Source of the DNA: Nomia melanderi
Lineage: Eukaryota > Arthropoda > Insecta > Hymenoptera > Halictidae
Reading direction: 5' to 3'
NCBI RefSeq assembly: GCF_051020985.1
Contig: NC_134999.1
Coordinates: 30,537,160-30,601,159, forward strand
DNA: 64,000 nt
The notes beneath the pieces are model-generated. The model did no database searches, was not told the origin of the DNA, and worked only from the letters and a program-made list of their open reading frames with translations. The position numbers and the translations under genes were made by a program. The stretch's first letter is position 1, and the number at the start of each line of letters is the position of its first letter. Below, one piece after another: positions 34,597 through 46,755 of the stretch.

Positions 34597-34808
34597 GTCA
34601 TTAATCAGTTATTGAAAACTAGAGAAAAATTCTGGACATTTTCTGGACATTTCTATATATGCTTGCAATATATATATATATATATTGTAATTGATAATAG
34701 GAGAGTGATATTTAATTTGAATTTAGGAGAATTGAATGACATTTACGCTTATTAAACTCTGTTTAACATTTTAATTAAGAGTTGGGGTACTATAAGATAA
34801 AGGGTTAA
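34597..34808 (+). mobile_element. Family E MITE, left-truncated copy
   Basis: From CATTAATCAGTTATTG it aligns with position about 28790 of the complete family E element and continues to an end in AAGGGTTAA (34805-34808). The interior has gained a TA microsatellite (34668-34685) that is absent from the other copy, and a short duplication of TTCTGGACAT. Confidence 0.55.
34666..34687 (+). repeat. (AT)n microsatellite inside a MITE
   Basis: About nine AT units flanked by CA and TG, giving a perfect palindrome. It appears to have grown within the family E copy. Confidence 0.95.
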
Positions 34809-34926
34809 TGTTGTAAAGGTTAACGTAAAAAATACCAATAAAGAAATATTTAATAGAAATAAAAATGTAAGGTTTTACAGTAGATATTGAGATTTATTAA
34901 CACATTGAACTAGGACACCCTGTAGA

Positions 34927-35974
34927 AGCGAAAGCACACCGGAAAATCTTGTTTGAAGGAAATAAATGCTTCGCAGGAGATAAATTCTTATTGGAAGATA
35001 AATATTTCTAATCGACCTCGTTACTTAGGATAATAAACTCATCGAGTCCATGAATGGTGACTTTATACTGGATAGGTTGTGCAACTTCGACGCCTATGCA
35101 GAATCAATCGAGCGTAGGTGCAATGATTGTGTTCAATGAGATGCGAATGCCAGTGAAATATTTTCTAGTTAATAGTTCAATAGTATGGAACGAAGTAATT
35201 AGTTTCAATACTATAATATAACAAGGTGATGAAATAAATTTGAGAAAATTCAATTCGATATGCTGTTTCATACGAAATTTTATATACACTTATCAGATTT
35301 CAAGTTTCATGCATTTCATAGACTAATTAATTCAACAATTCATCGATATATATTACTTCGCAATCATTCTATAATTAGATTCTATATTTAAAAAACAATT
35401 AAAAGAATATTACCTAAAGCGATCCATGAAAAGGCTGTGAAAGCTATAAACGCCCCTTTCAAAATTACATTTCCAGCCGAATAAATGTCTCTTCACAAGC
35501 AAGACCAATCGATCATCGATGCTTAACTCGAACAGTTTCTACTCGGATCCGTCACACTTCACTAGAATCAACGTTCGTAATTGTAGAATGATCGATCGTG
35601 CGTCAATGTAGTTGAGGACGAGTTACACTGGGATAGTCGATGTTTTCCCGCGGAAGCTTCCGAAAAGCGAATCGGTCAATTACCCTTTGGAAGAAATCGA
35701 TGTCACTCGTGGAGAGCGATACACGGAGTATCGGTGTAAGTAACAGTAAGCCAGGTAGCAATTCTACCTGTAAAACCAAATCGAAAAAGAACATTGATTC
35801 ATTCGATACTCCGTTCACCAGAAAATTGTATATAAAAATGTATCGAACGTCGCGTTTAATAAACAATTATTCAAATCCTGATAAATACACACAATCGTAT
35901 AATACTTGTACAGCGTATGAAAACAAACAAAAAAATATTCAATTATAAACAAAACTCTATCGTTCATATCCTCA
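34927..35974. other. Non-coding stretch, no gene recognised
   Basis: AT-rich. Two frames oppose each other at 35603-35866 (minus) and 35640-35948 (plus); neither is recognisable. No repeats noticed. Confidence 0.45.
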
Positions 35975-36162
35975 TTAACACTAAAACTACCGAGCTTGAA
36001 TTGACTTTTTGAAATTCCTCTATAGAACTCCATTCTTATTACAGATTTTATTTACATCAAATTCTTGAATAATTCCTCAAACATCCGTCATCTTTCTGGT
36101 AATTGCAGAAAGAAGAAATCAGGAATGCGTAATTTTCACTCGTCCGGTAATTTTAGTGTTAA
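35975..36162 (+). mobile_element. Family A piggyBac-type MITE (188 bp)
   Basis: TTAA at both borders. Left end TTAACACTAAAACTACCGAG; right end, inverted, TTAACACTAAAATTACCGGA: a TIR of about 18 bp with two mismatches. AAATTCCTCTATAGAACTCC follows the left end, as in 54682 and 62792. A frame starting within it (36065-36412) is not a gene. Confidence 0.85.
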
Positions 36163-36399
36163 AAATAAATTAATTTCAATTTATTCTATCATCAATTATT
36201 CAACGTTAGACTTTCGATCTCGATTTTATTCCATATTTTCGATCTACCTTGCTAACAAAAACATCCCTCATCGAACAACGAACAAAACATTTTCCTCTCT
36301 GAACACCGTTCTAAAGCATTTTCATTCACAAAATCATCCTCCTCGAATACTGCTACATCAGACAGGACACCCTATATACAAGTGGGTGCTACGGGAATT

Positions 36400-36789
36400 G
36401 GTCAACGAATAAATGATAGAACGACCGTGGCGTTAACGACGCGACTGACAAGAGTACCCCCGGCCCCGCGTTATTAAGCCGGAATGCCGTGGTATCGATC
36501 TCTCTGGGGGGTGTACGCACGTATCCGCACGGTCCGCGAATTCCCGTGGCGTGCCTTCGACATGTGGAGCGTGAAGATGCCAGCGGCGTCACGCAAACAT
36601 GCTGTCTGTCGGATGAAATTAGACGGTCAGACCGCAGCTTCTGGGTATGTAATAGTTCGCTCATGGGTATTTAACGAGTTTTGCCCTGTAATAGTTTAAT
36701 AAAGTTCGCCCGGACGCCGTTTAACACCCTCTCACCTCACCTCGTCGATGCCTATCCGTAGCCTATCCCCTAACTACAGTGATGATCTC
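36400..36789. other. CpG-rich island, no gene recognised
   Basis: Open on both strands (36484-36699 and 36489-36674 plus; 36389-36664 minus), with no recognisable product. A solitary ACAGGGTGT-type end in reverse orientation lies just before it at about 36362-36378. Confidence 0.4.
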
Positions 36790-37461
36790 GTGTCTTAGCC
36801 GGCTACCCACAAGCTAAAAGTGCATAGAGGCGAGGGGACTGTTCTACACTCAGGATACTCGCGTTAATTGCTATAGAACGACGCCTGGGGTGTACCGTGT
36901 TGTTATTGGCTGAGTCGCGCGACGAAGAGAGTAGAGGGCAGAATACGACAAAGTGAAAGGTAACAATAGAAGTTGAATATGGCCGTCGGTGTCTTATTTG
37001 AGCTATTCATTGGTTAGACTTTTTGAATTTTTTAAGATTGTGAATGGTTGATCGGCTCTTAACCTTTCATGCTTAAACAAATTGCTTTATTATTATTAAC
37101 AAATATTCTTTCGACGATGCAGGAATTGCATAATGTAATGAACGAGATTAAAGTTTCATTCCGTCAAAATCGATAGAACCAGTTTCATTTACGTCATGTT
37201 TTTTTAACAACAACCTGAACAACATTGCGAGTTTATATTTGACACAAGTGGCAGCGCTTTGAAGTCTCGCGTCTCGCTTCTTCTCATACTCATTCTCCGA
37301 CTTTCCAAACTTTGCTCCATATCCCCTTGTCGCACTTGCCTCGTCAGTTCGTTGGGAATGTGAAAAGATATCGTCTGTGGATAGTACTGGACCGATCATC
37401 GTGAGTGGACGCCTTCCCCTTGCCCCTGTGCACTTTTAGCTTTTGGGTTGTCGGCACAGAC
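36790..37461. repeat. Inverted repeat pair, about 46-bp arms, 578-bp spacer
   Basis: The left arm (36790-36837) and right arm (37416-37461) share AAGCTAAAAGTGCA/TGCACTTTTAGCTT exactly, and the rest at about 75-80%. CCTATCC/GGATAGG words further out (36760-36770 and 37621-37631) may extend the symmetry but are not equally spaced. Layout suits the ends of a decayed DNA transposon of about 670 bp. No transposase is seen inside; the 83-codon minus frame at 37148-37399 is not recognised. Confidence 0.6.
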
Positions 37462-37705
37462 GTGACGGGTCAATTGAGGTTCCCTCTCCGTCTTCAGCAC
37501 CCAGACTCCCGCCTCGGAAGCTACTTTTAACGCCCAGCCAGTTATGACAGAGAGCTCTTTGTTGAACGCCCACGGGGAACTAACCGCGTGGGACAGTATG
37601 GTAATTCGCGATTGTGAAAGGCGGATAGGCTATCGCGGATCCGGGAAAGACAATCTTGGCCACGCGCAGTGGGTCAAGAAGGTATTTACACACTCAGTGA
37701 TTTTT

Positions 37706-37920
37706 TCTTGAGAGTTTTATTATGTGAAAATCAGCGTGTTGATCCAATCTTAATGCTTTCTGGGATGGACGGTAATTGTTTGGCAGTCATTTGTTAAGTA
37801 ACTTTTAAGGTTTCGAATGTTTTCGTCGGCGTACAGACTTGGGAATTTATTTTTGAGACTTCGATCGTGTGAATATCAGTGCGTTGATGGAATCTTGATG
37901 CTTTCTGGGATGGATAATTT
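37706..37920 (+). repeat. Direct repeat, about 70-bp copies at 145-bp period
   Basis: ATGCTTTCTGGGATGGA at 37753 recurs at 37898, preceded in both by GTGAAAATCAGCGTGTTGAT or a near match. Copies about 37706-37775 and 37851-37920. Confidence 0.85.
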
Positions 37921-38883
37921 TGCCAATGTACAAAGTGATCTACAGAAATGATAAAAATAGAAAAGCATGTTTTTTTATTATTAACTTCATTTTTGCATTT
38001 AATATATAACTGTATAATTACGTTATGATAATATGTAATTTTTTCTACCATTGTAAAATTAGAATTTATTTTAATAGTATGTTACAATTAGTACTTATTC
38101 GAAGAAGAGTGTCAGATAAGAAGGTGTTCGTTTTGTTCCTGTAGTTTATTGTTCCTAATTGCACTGTGGAAGGAATAATGGCTTGTTACGGCCACACAAT
38201 ACACTATACATAGCAGATGCATTTAAAAGATGAAATTGTACAGTTGAATGTTTCAAATAATTTATGACGAAAGAGTGTAATTTTTTGCAGTAAAGATTAC
38301 GATATTTTTTATTGTCCCCTGATAATAATCGCTTCGAACGCGAGAAGAGTAATTATACGATTTCACTTAATCATTAATGTGTACGATGAGTGTATAGACA
38401 CGTGTACACATCAGATAAATGTCAGTTGATATAACAGGTTTATGGTTTCGTCAAATTGACATAGTATCGAGCATACCGTCATAGCCCGCATAGCAATTGC
38501 TGAAACAGCTAAATATCCTCGATTGTTTCGTCGATCTTCTGCTTTAATTATTTCTGATTTTGTAGTCGTGTCAGCAGCTGACACGCGAATATTACAACGG
38601 AAGGTTCTCCAGTAAAACGATCCACGGTTGAAATGTTAAAATATGAAGATAAATGTCCGAAATTTATTTTTGACACGTGATGTTTCAAGGTAATGTTTCA
38701 ATTTACTTCACAGGAAAAAACTGTCAATATTATAGTTATTAAAGCTTACAAAACCTGTGTATAAAAATATACAATGTATTATAATGATATAAAACATTGT
38801 CAAAAAAACAGGAAAATAGTGCAAGGACGTAGAAGCTTTAAAAGTAGGACTATCTCTACGTCTAATAATTTTTCAGATATTTT
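37921..38883. other. AT-rich non-coding stretch
   Basis: No open frame above 85 codons and no recognised motif. A short palindromic GTCAGCAGCTGAC lies near 38568-38584. Confidence 0.45.
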
Positions 38884-39267
38884 TCAACCCCTGCACTTTG
38901 AGGGTGTTCATCCCTTTAACATGAACAATTAATACAAAAAAGTAACTTGTAATTTTTCAAATTCTATATAATATAAAAAAAAATAAAGATAACGTATGAA
39001 AAATTATATAATATCTCGTATAAATATTGCAAAATTTATAAGAATTATATATGTCATTAACACTAAAACTACCGAGCAGTAAAATCGATTTTTTTAAATT
39101 CCTCTATAAATTATATTATTATGTTATTTTCAATGTTATTAATAAGAAGAATAGCTTACTCTGCTACCTACAAACTATTTTTTAAAATGCATTTCAAACA
39201 AGATGTGATAATAATACAGAGTTATCGAGGAAACAATGCAAAAGACATTCGGAGTGCAAAGGGTTAA
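38884..39267 (+). mobile_element. Composite of family C, A and C2 pieces (384 bp)
   Basis: The left border TCAACCCCTGCACTTTGAGG is a mutated family C end. At 39057 a family A left end (TTAACACTAAAACTACCGAG) begins. The right part (about 39105-39267) is the C2 end, closing GGAGTGCAAAGGGTTAA. The A copy has no right end of its own. The C2 part keeps a single TTAA (39182-39185) where its relative at 27.8 kb carries an insertion. Confidence 0.65.
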
Positions 39268-42260
39268 GGGTTAATGAGTCAAGCAAACGTGATAAACTGT
39301 CACGGAGCCAGCGATCAAGTCTCTCGATCATCGATAATCCCCGCGGCTCGGTGTTGTTGAACTTGCCCTGGGAACCGGAAATTCTGATTCACCTCGTTCA
39401 CGTACCTACTGTCGTCGTCTTTCTGCGGGAATAACTGCGAGGCTGTTTTGTCAGGTTGCTTCGCTCACGGCGATAGGAATCGATACCCGCGACGGAGCAC
39501 AATATTCTCCCGACGATTCGAGAGCGGGAGTCAACGATCGAAATGGAATACATCTTCGGTCACGTATCGCGAAATTCCCTTTTCGCGTGTTTACCGTATA
39601 TGCAAGCTGCGATTAACTCTTCCCACCATGAGAGGCAAAAGACAACAATATTTATAACATTGTTTCTGGAAAAAATTTCGGAACTTTGACATTGTGCTTT
39701 CCGTGCGGACAACCGTTTACAAGCAATTGCTTTATATTTGAAATTATAAATTTGGAATTTGACGTTTAGAAATATTCTCTACAGCTCAGTTGCTTGTTTT
39801 AAAGCATAAATTTATAATGCATTTTAATGACTATTCCGCATCTTCTTCCAGCTTTTTCTCCGGCGAATTTCGTTAACCGTAGTCTTTGCTCAATGCATTT
39901 ATCATTCGATTCACGTGTTCCACATTTGCGTCGATTTTCCGTAGTGATCGATTTTGAAGGATGTTTTCTTAAACCACTTCTCATTCAAGAGCTTCCGAGG
40001 TCAAATTCAATTCTCATACTTTATTCGGCTTCCAGAAGCATACTAAACTGAATAAACTCGAATTTCAGACCAAAAGTTCCCGAAATAGGGGTGTCTTTAC
40101 AAGAATTTCCTTTAAAATCAATCACCGGAAGCGCGTTTGCGTGGAACAAGCGCTAGCTGAACTGAATAAAGAATATGGCTACCGAAACTCTAGAAACTGG
40201 AGGAAAAGTAACGAAATGATATTTTTAAATTTCAGGCACTAAAAAACTTTTTGATCGCTCTTTGTGTTTTCGAGTCCTAGCGGTCGAAACACTAGTGGAC
40301 CACGCGAACTGCGACAACAGATGTTCAAGGCGGGTGAAACTCTTTTGAAAGCGGGAATTTATCTTTGAAAAGGGGGATCCAAGCCCCAGAGCGAATTTGT
40401 CTCGGAAATTAATTACAAAAACTGTGCCGCGCCGGTGAGTTTTTAATAACGTTTCCGTCAGTAACTTATCTCTGTGTTTTAAATTCTCTTTTACGCGTTT
40501 TTGTACCGAGGGTTTTATAAATCTAGTACGGATGGCGCTCTCGAAAGGAATTTTTGATTGAAAATGTTGCTGTTGGAGTTCTTAGTTCTTTATTGTGTTA
40601 TATTGAAGTGGAATGATTATGTTTGTTTCTATTTGCTCGTGTTTCGAGTTGGTTGGAAATGAAATTATTGCGATGTAATGGCTAATTTGTTAAACAAGAA
40701 TCGAGGTCAATTATTTATGGAAAACTATTCAGATGAAGTAATGTATGTAATTTACAATATGAATTGAAGTTAGATTATACAGTATAAACTATATAAGTTA
40801 TATATTTTACAATATCCTGAGTTAAATAATTTGATGATTCATATATTTTTTAATACTATTTATTTCTATATATTTTTATATTGTAAATATTTTTGAAAAA
40901 CAGTTGATATTCAATACTGTATGGTTTTATTGTTTAATTATTTCTTTCTTGATTGTTGAAGATCAGTTTCTGTCAAGTATAATAAACTCGGGAATCTACG
41001 AAGATAATTTTTTCTGTTCTCTAGTATTTAACATTCGTGCGTCATCAGGCGATGAAGTGGAGAGAGCACGAAGCAGATTCTCCAGTCACGATTTTCATTT
41101 CTTATCTATTTAACCGTAGCACAAGCACTCGGTGAAAGCGGCCATAATTCTAGCGAATCTTCCTCCCTCATAAATCGTTAAGATATCGATGCCTCTCAGA
41201 CGTTTTCTTATTCGTTCGTGATTTGGGTCTGTGCGAGGAGTATCGTTCGCAGAAATTATTCCATTCAATTTTCTTCATTTCCACTCTTCATCGACACTTC
41301 TAACGCCATAACTCAACGTTATCGAGCAACTTTTAAAATCATTTTCATGAAATCCGATTCTCACACGTAAAACCAAATGATTCATTCGTTATACCCGTTC
41401 CCGGGGAATCTTGCCAAATCCAGTCGCTTGAAAGTTTGATGAGTTTCGAGAGATAAATTCTTGATTTACGCAGAAACATATTTTCTTGTAGAATTTAACC
41501 TAGACTCCTATATAAATTCATTTTATCTTCAAACACTTTCGAGCCGCTGAAAATAAAATATCCTCGAATTTGATGAAGTCCACAAAATTTTTAACCCAAC
41601 TTTTATTTTAATTGCAATATTAATTTCTGCTTTCGTAAACTCTCCCCTAAAACCATAAATTTACATAAAAACCTCTGTTCCAGTTACCATAGCAGAAAAA
41701 TCCTATTAACGAATTCAATTTCAACAAAACTCCCAAGTATCAACCCCTTACCTTTGTATTTGTATATCATAGAAAATTCCCACTAAAATTAACAAACACC
41801 AACATCCAGTCCGTGTTTAAATCAAAATTACCTTTTCCACCCTTAATCGTTCAACCCTTAAAGCAAATTTACCCTTGCACGTCAAACACAATTTTCTTCT
41901 CTCTACAAAATTGTCCTAAACCAACCTTAATCATAATAAAAAAATCAAGAATGTAAATTATTCAAAGGACGGCTGTTCTGATAAGGAAAGCTGCACGGTA
42001 TTTACCGTCACCGTCCGCAAGTAACGAACCAGTCGGTCCTCATAGTTGGCGCGAAACACCGCGTCAAAGAGCGTTAACTCGGTTCTGGTTCCGTCTCGGT
42101 TTGTCTCACCCGGGACAAAGGAGCGCGGGGTTCACGGTGGTTGCTCGCGAATCAGGTTTTATCAGGGAAACAATTTTTCCCTCTCCCCTGTTTCACTCTG
42201 TTCGTGTGTCCTCGCGCATAGTGCGGCCAAACGACCGTTTTCTGGGGAAAACTCGATAAC
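39268..42260. other. Non-coding stretch, no gene recognised
   Basis: CpG-bearing patch at 39290-39600, mixed DNA to 40560, AT-rich to 41000, then mixed. Frames of 61-74 codons overlap on both strands at 39799-40051. No repeat, RNA gene or transposon end seen. Confidence 0.45.
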
Positions 42261-42477
42261 TTAACCACTTGCGCTGGAAAGATGTGCTGCGTGATATTTT
42301 TGCTCCAAAATTACCAACGATATGCATATAGTCTAGATTGTTTTGAAATCTACCACTCTGTACAAAACGATTAATAAACAAAATTAGTGTACATATCTGT
42401 ATATAATAACTGACGACCGAATTCCTCGCGTGAGATTCTGCCAAGTTTCCGAATTCGTTGCCACTACAAGTGGTTAA
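42261..42477 (+). mobile_element. TTAA element, single copy family H (217 bp)
   Basis: TTAA at both borders. Left end TTAACCACTTGCGCTGGAAA; right end, inverted, TTAACCACTTGTAGTGGCAA: 11 identical bases, then divergence. No coding capacity. Piggybac-type assignment is inferred from the TTAA borders and length. Confidence 0.7.
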
Positions 42478-45209
42478 AAAGTATGAGCGATACAAAACAA
42501 TGCTTCAGACAAAAGTTGTAATATAATAGTTGTAATATAAAATATATGGTTGTATTGGTTTTTTACATGATGGGGATATACTGAAGTTTTTTCAATAGCA
42601 ACGGATAGTTTGTATTTCGATTCCAAGGTTATATAAATAGAGAAATGGAATTTATTTGTACAAAATTGTTAATTTTGAAATGAGAATTATTTTGTATAGC
42701 AGAGACTGTTTAGTAACACATTGGTAACTTTCGCGTTTCGTTGTGTAAATAGTCGAATTTTTGGGTTTCGTCCGCAGGCGGTCGCACTGTGACGCGCGCC
42801 CGTAGGTTCGAGAACGCCATTGCGCCGCGGCTGGTTCTTTTAATGGCCACTTCTGGCTTCATAAAAATGGCCGCCCCACGGACGGGGCATTATGTAAAAT
42901 TAAGGGTTTTACGAGCCGCTCCCCCAGTTATGTTTAAATCGCACAATGAGAAAAGTGTTACGAAGCCCGGTGTATTAAAAGTGTGTGATGTCTCGGTTAA
43001 ACGTGTGCGGCTCGTAAAGGCGCGTGGCATCCTGCTCGGGACACTGCGAAAGGATTTTAAGTTATACTGCCGGCCGTATAAAAGATCAGACCGCGGGCAG
43101 AAGCCGGGAAATACTGTTCCGCGGGGATTTACGGGTAACGGAACACTAATTTCAGGATTGTAGAATTTTTTAATCACGAGTTGCCCATGGAACTTGGAGA
43201 GAATTAAGGGAATTGCGTAGAAATGGCGCCTTGTAATGGGATTACTTGATCGATGTGAGAAGTTTTTGGTTGATAGCGTTTACGGTGAAGTAGATCAGTG
43301 TTTGCAGTTTGGATTTTTATGTTAGTTTCAAGTGTTTTTGTTGAGTATTGTTGAGAGGAGTTGGACATTTTAGGTTGGAGGTATTGTTTAATAATGTGAG
43401 ACAGCAAGCACAATGAAATAGAATAATATATAAATTTTTCTCGTGTATTGTTATTTCATTGTTTTGACAATGTTTTAACTAGAATTAGTCGTTTTATGTA
43501 ACGTTGCATTATAGAAAATTATATTTGTTCAATAATATAAGATAAGGTGACTATAACGAATGAAAAATCTATAGTAACTCATTATTTCGTAACGCAGTAT
43601 CTATGATAATTCAAATTGAAATAAATTTCGAACTATTCATTAAATAACCCTTTTATTTAGCCAAATATTAGACTTTGTTTCGCGTAATCAAAGAATATCA
43701 CAACCGTCGCAGAAAGAAAATTATTTTACCCAATCACACCGGCAATTATCACTAGCCACGGTGGTTTTCTTCTCGCAGAAACTTCTGGAGACCGCAATTA
43801 ATACGCGAGAAGGGAATTACCGACGGCGTGATTGGTTTCCGGCCACTAAACAATCCCGACCGCCCGTCCACCCCTTCGATCCACCCCTTAGCTTCAACCT
43901 GTCCTTTTTTTTCGTCATGCCGAGTGGATCCCGCTAAATTGCGTCTCGATCGACCCAGTTTTTATTTCAATTCCTCGTGAATTTATGCGCGAATTATCGG
44001 CAGCTCGAGTAAAATGGCGACCGACTGACAAAGAAGGCAGGAGAAAGAATCCAGAAGTAGGAGGAGCACGATTTACCTGCGTCGTTCCGCCGCATTCCCG
44101 CTAACTACGATTCAATTTGCATTTCACCCGATAAATCTCGCCCGGCCCCTGTTTTCTTTGCCATGTGCACGTTTACGCGTTTCCTTCCTACTCTTATGAG
44201 TTCCCTCGTCCTTCAATCGCTAGATTTTAAGCTTGGATATTCACAAACAACACTGTACATCAAATTCTGTTTTAACCTTTTGAATGCCAGGGGAAATTTT
44301 CATATATATTTAAAAAATGCCAGACAATTTTAAACAAACAGGAATTTATATTTCGGTCAATTTTGATCTTTAAGTTATATAATTTTTACACAATACTAAA
44401 AATATGTTAGAAACTTTTCGCTTCTTATTTTTAAAAGCTTTTACTTGAAATGCTTACCGCGAATTATGTTTCCATTTTTATACGATTTGTTTGATTTAAC
44501 TTGAATTAAAAAGTTTGTTTTCTTGTTTCATAATTTAGTGCTTTGATTTAACACTGTCGTCTATATGATTTATTGTATTATTTTCCTAATTTTTTAGGTT
44601 TGAAACCAATTTCTATCTTCTTGTAGATATACAATATATTGTTTTACGTAGAATGTATCTGTTTGTAGAATCAGAATTAACTGTATTATGGAAGCGTATA
44701 ATAATTCTATGTTTGAACGTAACGCAGTCTTTGATGATCTCAGCGGAAGCTTAATCTATTCGCGACATCTTGGCCCGCAAACGGAACTCGTTTTCCATTG
44801 TCCCCGTTTACGCGGGGAATTCCCGAAGTTTTAATGGAGTTGCATCTTCTCGATTAGAGCAACCCTGCAATATATCTTCTGACGGGTTATTTATACAGGG
44901 TGTACTGGAAATCGCGATTGAAATTGTAATCAGTTATTTTTCTGCGTGATACTGAAACGAAGTTTTTGATATTTCTTATGTTACCCTTTTTTTCCTTATA
45001 ATCAAACCAATTAACAAAAGAAACCAAAATACACAAATAATATACAAATAAAAAGAAACTTAAAACATCATATTTCCAAAAATTCCATAGAAAAACTGCC
45101 AAAGTAATTTCTCACCCAAAAAAATCTTCAAAATTCCCACTCTATTTTCATCAACCATGTCACAATCTCTCAACTGTCTATAATTCCAGCCTCAAACACC
45201 CCCGTTACA
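42478..45209. other. Non-coding stretch, no gene recognised
   Basis: AT-rich with a CpG-rich island at 42770-43150, open on both strands (42789-43163 plus, 42890-43177 minus), and another CpG patch at 43740-44180. A possible family E/C-like left end (TTAACCTTTTGAATGCCAGG) starts at 44272 without a visible partner, and a solitary TACAGGGTGT end lies at 44895. No gene recognised. Confidence 0.45.
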
Positions 45210-45421
45210 TTAACACGATGAATGCCGCACGATTTAAGGTACAGAATATACGAAATGAAGAAAATACAATATTAAATTAAATAATTGAATTCTGTTGTTA
45301 TTATCGTAGGTTTGTTAAATGCAACCGCGTTAGGTAGCGTTATTTACAATCTAAGAACGTTTTTAAACAATCATAGTTTAATTGAACGAATTACAGTAGT
45401 TGAATTTAAACTGGTGTCGTT
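45210..45421 (+). mobile_element. Family B TTAA element, right end eroded
   Basis: Left end TTAACACGATGAATGCCGCA. Internal GTTTTTAAACAATCATAGTTTAATTGAA (with 3-4 changes) matches the block conserved in 5499-5674 and 33232-33440. The right terminus is not clear; similarity to 5499-5674 ends near 45421. An open frame starting inside it (45285-45518) is not a gene. Confidence 0.55.
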
Positions 45422-46589
45422 CACTTATTCCTTTACAGCAAAGCTAAAAAGGAACAATTACCAATTATTCGCTACCACAATTCTTACGTTATTATTATCT
45501 AGTTATTTACGTTATTAAATATATTCATTCCACGTCACTTATCCTACGAATCACAATTGTTTTCAACTCATTTCGAAGCTCCGATCATCGATAACCCCCA
45601 CGGCATCCGTGTTAAAAAACCTTCGCAACTAAATCAAGTCCAACCAGTCCACTCAAACTTAATTTCACCTACACCGAAGATCACGCGAGAGTCGCTGGAA
45701 ATTACGGGACACCGTATAACGCGTGATTCGCTCGAAGTTCAACCGGAAAACGAGCCGGGCCCGCTGAATGCGCCGTGTTCGAACGTAAGCGACACGCGAT
45801 ATCGTTTCTTATTACTCCGTTCGTCCCGGAGTCGGTGTTCCGCGCGGCAGTGGACGCGAGCTTGCAGCCCGGGAAAGATTCGTATCGGTGAGGTCTGACA
45901 GTCCGGAAGATGATTGCTTCTGCCAGCTCAGCCGAATGGAGCCAGCATCGCAAAAACGTCCGGGTTAGGTTCTTCCGCTCAAGCGGAGCGTCAAAACGCG
46001 ATCCGGAGGATGCGTGGGCGGGCTCCGAGGTTCCCTCGACGCGCGATTTTCAAGGGATTTCGCTTTGATTTTATCGCGATCCCCCCGCCGAAGGATGGGG
46101 ATCCGCGATATCGACGCCGATAGAACGGATCACCAGAGCTGCAGGCTTGTACAAGAGCTTCTGATCCACCGCCGCCGTTACTGCCGCTCCTTGTTGCTGC
46201 CGGATCTGAAATTGCAGCCGGTTCCTTTGGCTTCTCTTTGATGCATGCCCGATCGGGCGCACAATTCGACTAATTATTTCCGCGCGATTATCGCTTCGCT
46301 CGCGAAATTATTGGGTTTACTGGTTCTTTCGGATGTTATTGTGGTGTTTCTCTAATTGGCCTGTGGCGGGGTTCAACGACTTGTTTGTTCGAGCGGAAGT
46401 TTCGGTCGTCGGTGGACACGATCGTCGGGGTTTCGGGATTTTTGGGGGTGAATGTGGCTTGCGGTGATCGGTGGAGTATTTGTTTTGTATTGTGTTATGA
46501 GTATTTTTTGCGATAGAAATGGCAGCGGCAGATATAATAAAATTTTGTTTGGATTGAAATCGTTTTTTAACGCTATCTGAAGTATTGTG
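45422..46589. other. CpG-rich island, no gene recognised
   Basis: GC-rich from about 45680 to 46260. At least four overlapping frames on both strands lie here (45557-45898, 45914-46123, 46014-46241 plus; 45702-45953, 46071-46262 minus). The first has a loose internal repeat, KITRESLEI and RITRDSLEV, from a 33-bp near-duplication at about 45677-45740. None is a known family. Confidence 0.4.
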
Positions 46590-46755
46590 CCACACTCGAC
46601 GAAAATTTCAAACTGAATTTGAAAAATATAAGTGTTATTTATATTTCTTAGATATATTTGTTTGTGGAGGTTGGTGGGGACTTTTAATAAACGATTAACG
46701 ATAAAGTAATTGCATCGATCATAGCTAAGAAATAAATCATAGAGCAAAGGTTTAA
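46590..46755 (-). mobile_element. Family E MITE, partial copy on the minus strand
   Basis: Read from 46755 on the minus strand it starts TTAAACCTTTGCTCTATGAT and follows family E through the CGATGCAATTACTTTATCGT block, fading near 46590. The far TTAA end is not found. Confidence 0.6.

Larger units (their letters stand above)
34209..34926. mobile_element. Candidate TIR-bounded composite (about 718 bp)
   Basis: CACAGGGTGTGCCAGTTTAT at the left (about 34209) and, inverted, TACAGGGTGTCCTAGTTCAA at the right (near 34926) form a TIR of about 17 bp with three mismatches. The ACAGGGTGT start resembles termini common in insect DNA transposons. It encloses a family A and a family E element, which would then be later insertions. 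Single related ends appear near 36365 (minus) and 44895 (plus). No transposase frame. Confidence 0.4.

Noticed and set aside
42789..43163. 124-codon plus frame in a CpG-rich island
   Set aside because: The opposite strand is open over the same region for 95 codons and no motif is present.
44272..44540. Possible further TTAA element starting TTAACCTTTTGAATGCCAGG
   Set aside because: No matching right end was found within 500 bp, so it cannot be delimited.
46317..46747. Minus-strand frames of 92 and 124 codons
   Set aside because: They run through the family E MITE fragment and AT-rich flanks; no transposase features.
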